From VRUE01 sp963702955 (GTDB taxonomy: Bacteria > Actinomycetota > Thermoleophilia > Solirubrobacterales > 70-9), in assembly GCA_963702955.1 (NCBI GenBank), contig OY969774.1, positions 2,046,001 to 2,110,000 of the forward strand: DNA of 64,000 bases. Reading direction: 5' to 3'. Positions 60,738 through 64,000 of the stretch are shown piece by piece. Position 1 is the stretch's first letter. Each line of letters starts with the position of its first letter. The notes under the pieces were generated by a model. That model was not told the origin of the DNA. It ran no database searches and saw only the letters and a program-made list of their open reading frames with translations. A program made the position numbers and the translations under genes.

Positions 60738-62000
60738 TCAGATCGGCCGCGGCGCGTGGCGGGGCTCCAGCGCCCCTTCAGCCTCGGCCTCGGCGCGCTT
60801 CGACCAGCGGTTCAGCTCGCGGCGGGCGAGGACCATCTTGTGAACCTCGTCGGGGCCGTCGGCGAGGCGCAGCATGCGGCTGTAGCGCCAGAGGGCGGCG
60901 AGCGGGGTGTCGTCGGTCATCCCCAGCGAGCCGTGGATCTGGATCGCCCGGTCGAGCACCTCCATCACCATGTTGGCAGCGACTACCTTGATCGCCGAGA
61001 TCGCCTGGCGGGCGGCGCGCTTGCCCTCGGTGTCCATCTTCCAGGCCGCGTAGAGGGTCAGCAGGCGCGCTTGGTCGATTTCCATCCGCGAGGTCGCGAT
61101 CGCCTCCTGCACGAACTGCTTGTCGGCCAGCGGGCCGCCGAACGCCTGGCGCTCGTTGGCGCGGCGGCACATCATCTCGTGCGCCCGCTCGGCGGTCCCG
61201 ATCGCCCGCATGCAGTGGTGGATGCGGCCCGGGCCGAGCCGGTCCTGGGCGATCGCGAAGCCCGCCCCCTGCTCGCCGAGCAGGTTGGCGGCCGGCACGC
61301 GGCACCCTTCGTAGCGGATCTCGCAATGGCCGGGCCCCTTGTCATGGCCCATCACCGGGATCGGCCGCACCAGGTTGAAGCCGGGGTTGTCGGTCGGCAC
61401 GCAGATCATCGAGGCGCGAGCGTAGGGGGGCGCGTCGGGGTCGGTGACGACCATCGCGATCGCCAGCTCGGCGCCGACCGCCCCCGAGGTGAACCACTTG
61501 TGGCCGTCGATCACCCACTCATCGCCGTCGCGCACCGCGCGCGCCTGCAGAAGCGTCGGGTCCGACCCCGATACCTCCGGCTCGGTCATCGAGAAGCAGG
61601 AGCGGATCCGTCCCTCCAGCAGCGGCTCCAGCCAGCGTTCGCGCTGCTCCTCGGTCCCGTGCTCGGCGAGGATCTCCATGTTGCCGGTGTCGGGCGCCGC
61701 GCAGTTGAAGGCCATCGGCGCTGCCGCCGGGCTGCGCCCCATCTCCTCGCACAGGAGCCCGTACTCCCAGTTGGTCAGCCCGGGGCCGAAGCGCTCGTCG
61801 GGCATGAACAGGTTCCAAAGCCCCTCCGCCTTCGCCCGCTCGCGGATCTCGACCAGGATCTCCGGATAGGGGACGCCGGGCGCGACCTCGGCGTCGAGCG
61901 CCGCCATGATCTCCCGCTCCTGCGGGTAGAGGTGCTCGTCGATGAAGTCGAGGATCTGCTCGCGCAGCTTCTCGACCTCGGGGCTGGGCTTGAAGTCCAC
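60738..62000 (-). CDS. acyl-CoA dehydrogenase
   Basis: A 420-residue FAD acyl-CoA dehydrogenase. MTEPEVSGSDPTLLQARAVR, GHKWFTSGAVG and the catalytic region around IQIHGSLGMTDDTPLAALWR are typical of the ACAD10/11 group. It oxidises acyl-CoA to enoyl-CoA. The start is GTG, 6 bases after TAGGTT. Its 3' end (60781-60866) is repeated at 57185. The functional partner kinase is probably the gene at 54435, now separated by the island. Confidence 0.93.
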   Translation of the reverse strand: MDFKPSPEVEKLREQILDFIDEHLYPQEREIMAALDAEVAPGVPYPEILVEIRERAKAEGLWNLFMPDERFGPGLTNWEYGLLCEEMGRSPAAAPMAFNCAAPDTGNMEILAEHGTEEQRERWLEPLLEGRIRSCFSMTEPEVSGSDPTLLQARAVRDGDEWVIDGHKWFTSGAVGAELAIAMVVTDPDAPPYARASMICVPTDNPGFNLVRPIPVMGHDKGPGHCEIRYEGCRVPAANLLGEQGAGFAIAQDRLGPGRIHHCMRAIGTAERAHEMMCRRANERQAFGGPLADKQFVQEAIATSRMEIDQARLLTLYAAWKMDTEGKRAARQAISAIKVVAANMVMEVLDRAIQIHGSLGMTDDTPLAALWRYSRMLRLADGPDEVHKMVLARRELNRWSKRAEAEAEGALEPRHAPRPI

Positions 62001-62014
62001 GCCGAGAACCTAGC

Positions 62015-62578
62015 TCAGCGCCGCCGGTAGCGCGCGAACAGTTCGCCGCCCTGCTCCAGCAGCCAGGCCGGCTCCAGCTGCTCGATCTCCGGCAACTCGC
62101 CCTCGAGGATCCGCGGCGCGCCGCCGCCGGTCAGCTTCGGCGCGATCGTCAGGAAGAGCTCGTCGACCAGGCCGGCGCTCCACAGCGAGGCGTGCAGTCT
62201 CGGACCGCCCTCGCAGAGGACAGCCCTGACCCCTTCCTCGCGCAGGGAGCGCAGCAGCGCGGGGAGGTCGGCTCGACCCTCGGGGCCGCTTTCGACCACG
62301 ACCAGGCGCCCGCTGATCTCGTCATAGCCCTCGACTCGTTTCGTGCCGTGGCCGATCATCACCGCGTCGAAGCGGGTTCGCAGGCCGACCAGCATCGCCG
62401 TGTCGGCGGCCGAGCCGATCGGCCCCGAGACGCCGCCGATCGCCGCCCGCCCGTCAACCGTGGTGGCGAAGTTCATCGCGACGTAGGGCCGCTCCTCCCC
62501 CCCCAGCTCCCGGGGGTCGTAGGAGTCGAGCTGCTCCTCGACGGTGGTCTCGGCCGGATCGGGTAGAAGGCGCCTCAC
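62015..62578 (-). CDS. RibD C-terminal-like pyrimidine reductase family protein
   Basis: A 187-residue reductase of the RibD-C/dihydrofolate-reductase fold. VAMNFATTVDGRAAIGG is the substrate loop, LRTRFDAVMIGHGTKRV the cofactor region, and VRAVLCEGGPRLHASLWSAG the GGP motif. It probably reduces a flavin or related pyrimidine with NADPH. An in-frame ATG at 62596 overlaps the TAGGCT hexamer; the GTG at 62578 is 7 bases after it and was chosen as the leaderless start. Confidence 0.85.
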   Translation of the reverse strand: MRRLLPDPAETTVEEQLDSYDPRELGGEERPYVAMNFATTVDGRAAIGGVSGPIGSAADTAMLVGLRTRFDAVMIGHGTKRVEGYDEISGRLVVVESGPEGRADLPALLRSLREEGVRAVLCEGGPRLHASLWSAGLVDELFLTIAPKLTGGGAPRILEGELPEIEQLEPAWLLEQGGELFARYRRR

Positions 62579-62644
62579 GCTGCGCAGCCTAGCCATGCGT
62601 TCGAGGTTTGATCCGCATAGCGGGACAAAGCTCGAACGCGGTCG

Positions 62645-63634
62645 CTACGAATAGTCGTGCCAGCCGGCGAACTCGCGGCCGGCGAACTCCTGCAGGGCAG
62701 CGACGTCGGCGCCGAAGCGGCCGCGGATCGTCTCGAACAGGCCCTCGGGCAGCTCCGGCTTCGGCGCCGGCGGCTTCTCCGGGTCATGGACGACCTTCTC
62801 GACGATCCAGCGCAACGACTCCGGCAGGCGGTCGAAGTTGCGATCGAGGGAGCGCAGCCCCGGCAGTTTCACCAGCCGCTCCATCACCTGGTATTTGTCG
62901 CCCTGCTTGGCGCTCGACTTCTCCCACTCGCGGTCGAACTGCTCCGAGGTGAAGGTCGGATCGACGCCGGCGAAGGCGAAGGCCCTGCGCATCGTCTGCT
63001 CGCGTTCGCGCTGCAGCTCCTCCTGGGAGATCAGCTCGATCTGAGCGCTGTCGAACAGCTCCAGGTAGGGCTGCAGCTGCATCCAGTACATCGAGCGGCG
63101 CATGTAGGAGGAGTCGGGGTCGGACAGGGTCGGGACGAGCTCGCGCGTCTCGTAGCCGGCGCCGGTCGCGTGCACCCAGTGGGAGAGGATGCGCTTGATC
63201 GGGTCGCGCACCATGTAGATCAGCCGGGCGTCGGGACAGTGCTGCTTGATCCGACCCGCGACGCCCTCGAAGCGGGGCAGGTTGGTGTAGTGGGGCGAGG
63301 ACTCGCCGCGCACCTTGAAGCGATCGTCGAAGCGGCTCGCGTACCAGTCGAGCCCGAGGTCCCAGTTCAGCTCCCGGGCGAAGAAGTTCAGCTCCTTCGG
63401 CTTCGACATCTGGACTTCGGGGTGGAGGCCGAGGTAGTGGTGGACGCTGGTCGTGCCGCACTTGAGGCCGCCGATGATGATCAGGTTGGGCAGCTCGGCG
63501 TGGCGCTTGCGCCGCCGGCGGAAGCGGCTGCGGCGGTCGCCGGTGAAGCGCTCGCGAGCCCGCGCGCACATCGCTTCGTCGGCTGGATCGGGGTGGGCCG
63601 CAGAGGCGGCCTGGGTCGTCTCGGGCTCTGACAC
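62645..63634 (-). CDS. sulfotransferase family protein
   Basis: A 329-residue PAPS-dependent sulfotransferase. The 5'-phosphosulfate loop is LPNLIIIGGLKCGTTSVHHY and the 3'-phosphate motif is RLIYMVRDPIKRILSHWVH. The acceptor could be a glycan or lipid. The start is GTG, 9 bases after TACACT; the longer upstream frame is antisense to the flippase-like gene. Divergent from that gene with 21 bp between the starts. Confidence 0.88.
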   Translation of the reverse strand: MSEPETTQAASAAHPDPADEAMCARARERFTGDRRSRFRRRRKRHAELPNLIIIGGLKCGTTSVHHYLGLHPEVQMSKPKELNFFARELNWDLGLDWYASRFDDRFKVRGESSPHYTNLPRFEGVAGRIKQHCPDARLIYMVRDPIKRILSHWVHATGAGYETRELVPTLSDPDSSYMRRSMYWMQLQPYLELFDSAQIELISQEELQREREQTMRRAFAFAGVDPTFTSEQFDREWEKSSAKQGDKYQVMERLVKLPGLRSLDRNFDRLPESLRWIVEKVVHDPEKPPAPKPELPEGLFETIRGRFGADVAALQEFAGREFAGWHDYS

Positions 63635-63642
63635 GAGCGGGC

Positions 63643-63649
63643 TAGTGTA
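63643..63649. promoter_or_regulatory. symmetric shared -10 element
   Basis: The heptamer TAGTGTA reads TAGTGT on the plus strand (63643-63648), 7 bases before the ATG at 63656. It reads TACACT on the minus strand (complement of 63644-63649), 9 bases before the GTG at 63634. One small element could drive both divergent leaderless genes. Confidence 0.55.
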
Positions 63650-63655
63650 ACTGCG

Positions 63656-64000
63656 ATGTCCCTTGCCGACCTCGCATCCAACGTCGAATCCTTCGCCAAC
63701 GCGGCGGCGCAGTTCTTCGGCCACCTCTCGGACATCCACTGGACCCCGTTCGCCCTGGCGCTGCTCTGTCTGGCGGCGATGCAGATCGCCCGTGCCTGGG
63801 CCTGGCGCAACGTCCTCCACGCCGCCTACCCCGGCGTCCGCATCTCCTTCCTCGAGCTCTGCGCCGCCTACCTGGCGGGGGCGGGGATCAACGCGATCGT
63901 CCCGGCGCACGCCGGCGACGTGACCAAAGTCTTCCTCGTCAAGCGCCAGATCCCCGGCTCCTCCTACCCGGCGGTCACCTCCTCCTTCCTGGTGCAGACG
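63656..64000 (+). CDS. lysylphosphatidylglycerol synthase TM/flippase-like protein (partial)
   Basis: The first 115 residues of a membrane protein, cut by the window edge. FALALLCLAAMQIARAWAWR and the motif YLAGAGINAIVPAHAGDVTK followed by VFLVKRQI match the LPG_synthase_TM (UPF0104/YbhN-like) family of lipid flippase-like proteins. It may act with the neighbouring sulfotransferase on envelope lipids (inference). Confidence 0.75.
   Translation, partial: MSLADLASNVESFANAAAQFFGHLSDIHWTPFALALLCLAAMQIARAWAWRNVLHAAYPGVRISFLELCAAYLAGAGINAIVPAHAGDVTKVFLVKRQIPGSSYPAVTSSFLVQT

Overview
The window is high-GC (roughly 70 percent by eye) chromosomal DNA with densely packed, mostly convergent or divergent genes. 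The gene content points to a high-GC actinobacterium, most likely class Thermoleophilia (Solirubrobacterales or relatives). The clues are an actinobacterial-type 2-oxoglutarate dehydrogenase fused to its E2 domain, an AcnA-type aconitase, methylmalonyl-CoA enzymes, a decaprenyl-phosphate phosphoribosyltransferase-like UbiA protein, a ydaO (c-di-AMP) riboswitch in front of an NlpC/P60 protein, and three secreted repeat proteins with the leader type (FANVIACIALFVALxG) that I associate with Thermoleophilia. Taxonomy is inference.

Layout. 1-14 kb: short-chain dehydrogenase, ileS, a small tautomerase, thioredoxin, PolX, an LtrA/membrane protein/otsB operon, a split TauE/SafE pair, a PAC2 protein, a UvrD-like helicase fused to an Fe-S nuclease, and an inositol-phosphatase-like protein. 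14.4-18.3 kb: a basic DNA-binding-like protein behind two tandem LexA-type SOS boxes, then a sigma factor fused to an anti-sigma-like zinc finger and membrane segment, coupled to a secreted Ig-like protein. 18.4-24.3 kb: nucleotide-sugar epimerase, methylmalonyl-CoA mutase large subunit, a secreted repeat protein, propionyl-CoA carboxylase beta subunit and a TetR regulator. 24.3-28.9 kb: a polyamine-type ABC transporter and the riboswitch-controlled NlpC/P60 protein. 29-41 kb: SDR, aconitase, a secreted repeat protein, and a large 2-oxoglutarate dehydrogenase fusion divergent from a two-domain fatty acyl-CoA reductase. 41-50 kb: alkyl-DHAP-synthase-like flavoprotein, UbiA, citrate synthase (with one frameshift) and small conserved proteins, PfkB kinase, quinone oxidoreductase, DEAD-box helicase. 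50-54 kb: secreted repeat protein, a two-component pair, and an intact ISL3-family insertion sequence with 31-bp inverted repeats and an 8-bp target duplication. 54-60.7 kb: an accessory island of toxin-antitoxin and nucleotidyltransferase modules between a phosphotransferase and an acyl-CoA dehydrogenase, containing two extra copies of the dehydrogenase 3' end. 60.7-64 kb: the acyl-CoA dehydrogenase, a RibD-like reductase, a sulfotransferase and the start of a flippase-like membrane protein.

Pathways. Citrate synthase, aconitase and 2-oxoglutarate dehydrogenase cover three TCA steps. The mutase and carboxylase feed propionyl-CoA carbon into succinyl-CoA. The acyl-CoA reductase (fatty alcohol) next to an alkyl-DHAP-synthase homologue (which consumes fatty alcohol) suggests ether-lipid synthesis.

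Expression. About two dozen genes carry a TANNNT hexamer 5-10 bases before the start codon, with no room for a Shine-Dalgarno site. This implies leaderless transcripts and was used to choose several starts. A second class (the secreted repeat proteins, the NlpC/P60 gene, the solute-binding protein) has clear AGGAG-type sites. No rRNA, tRNA, CRISPR array or integrase was seen.
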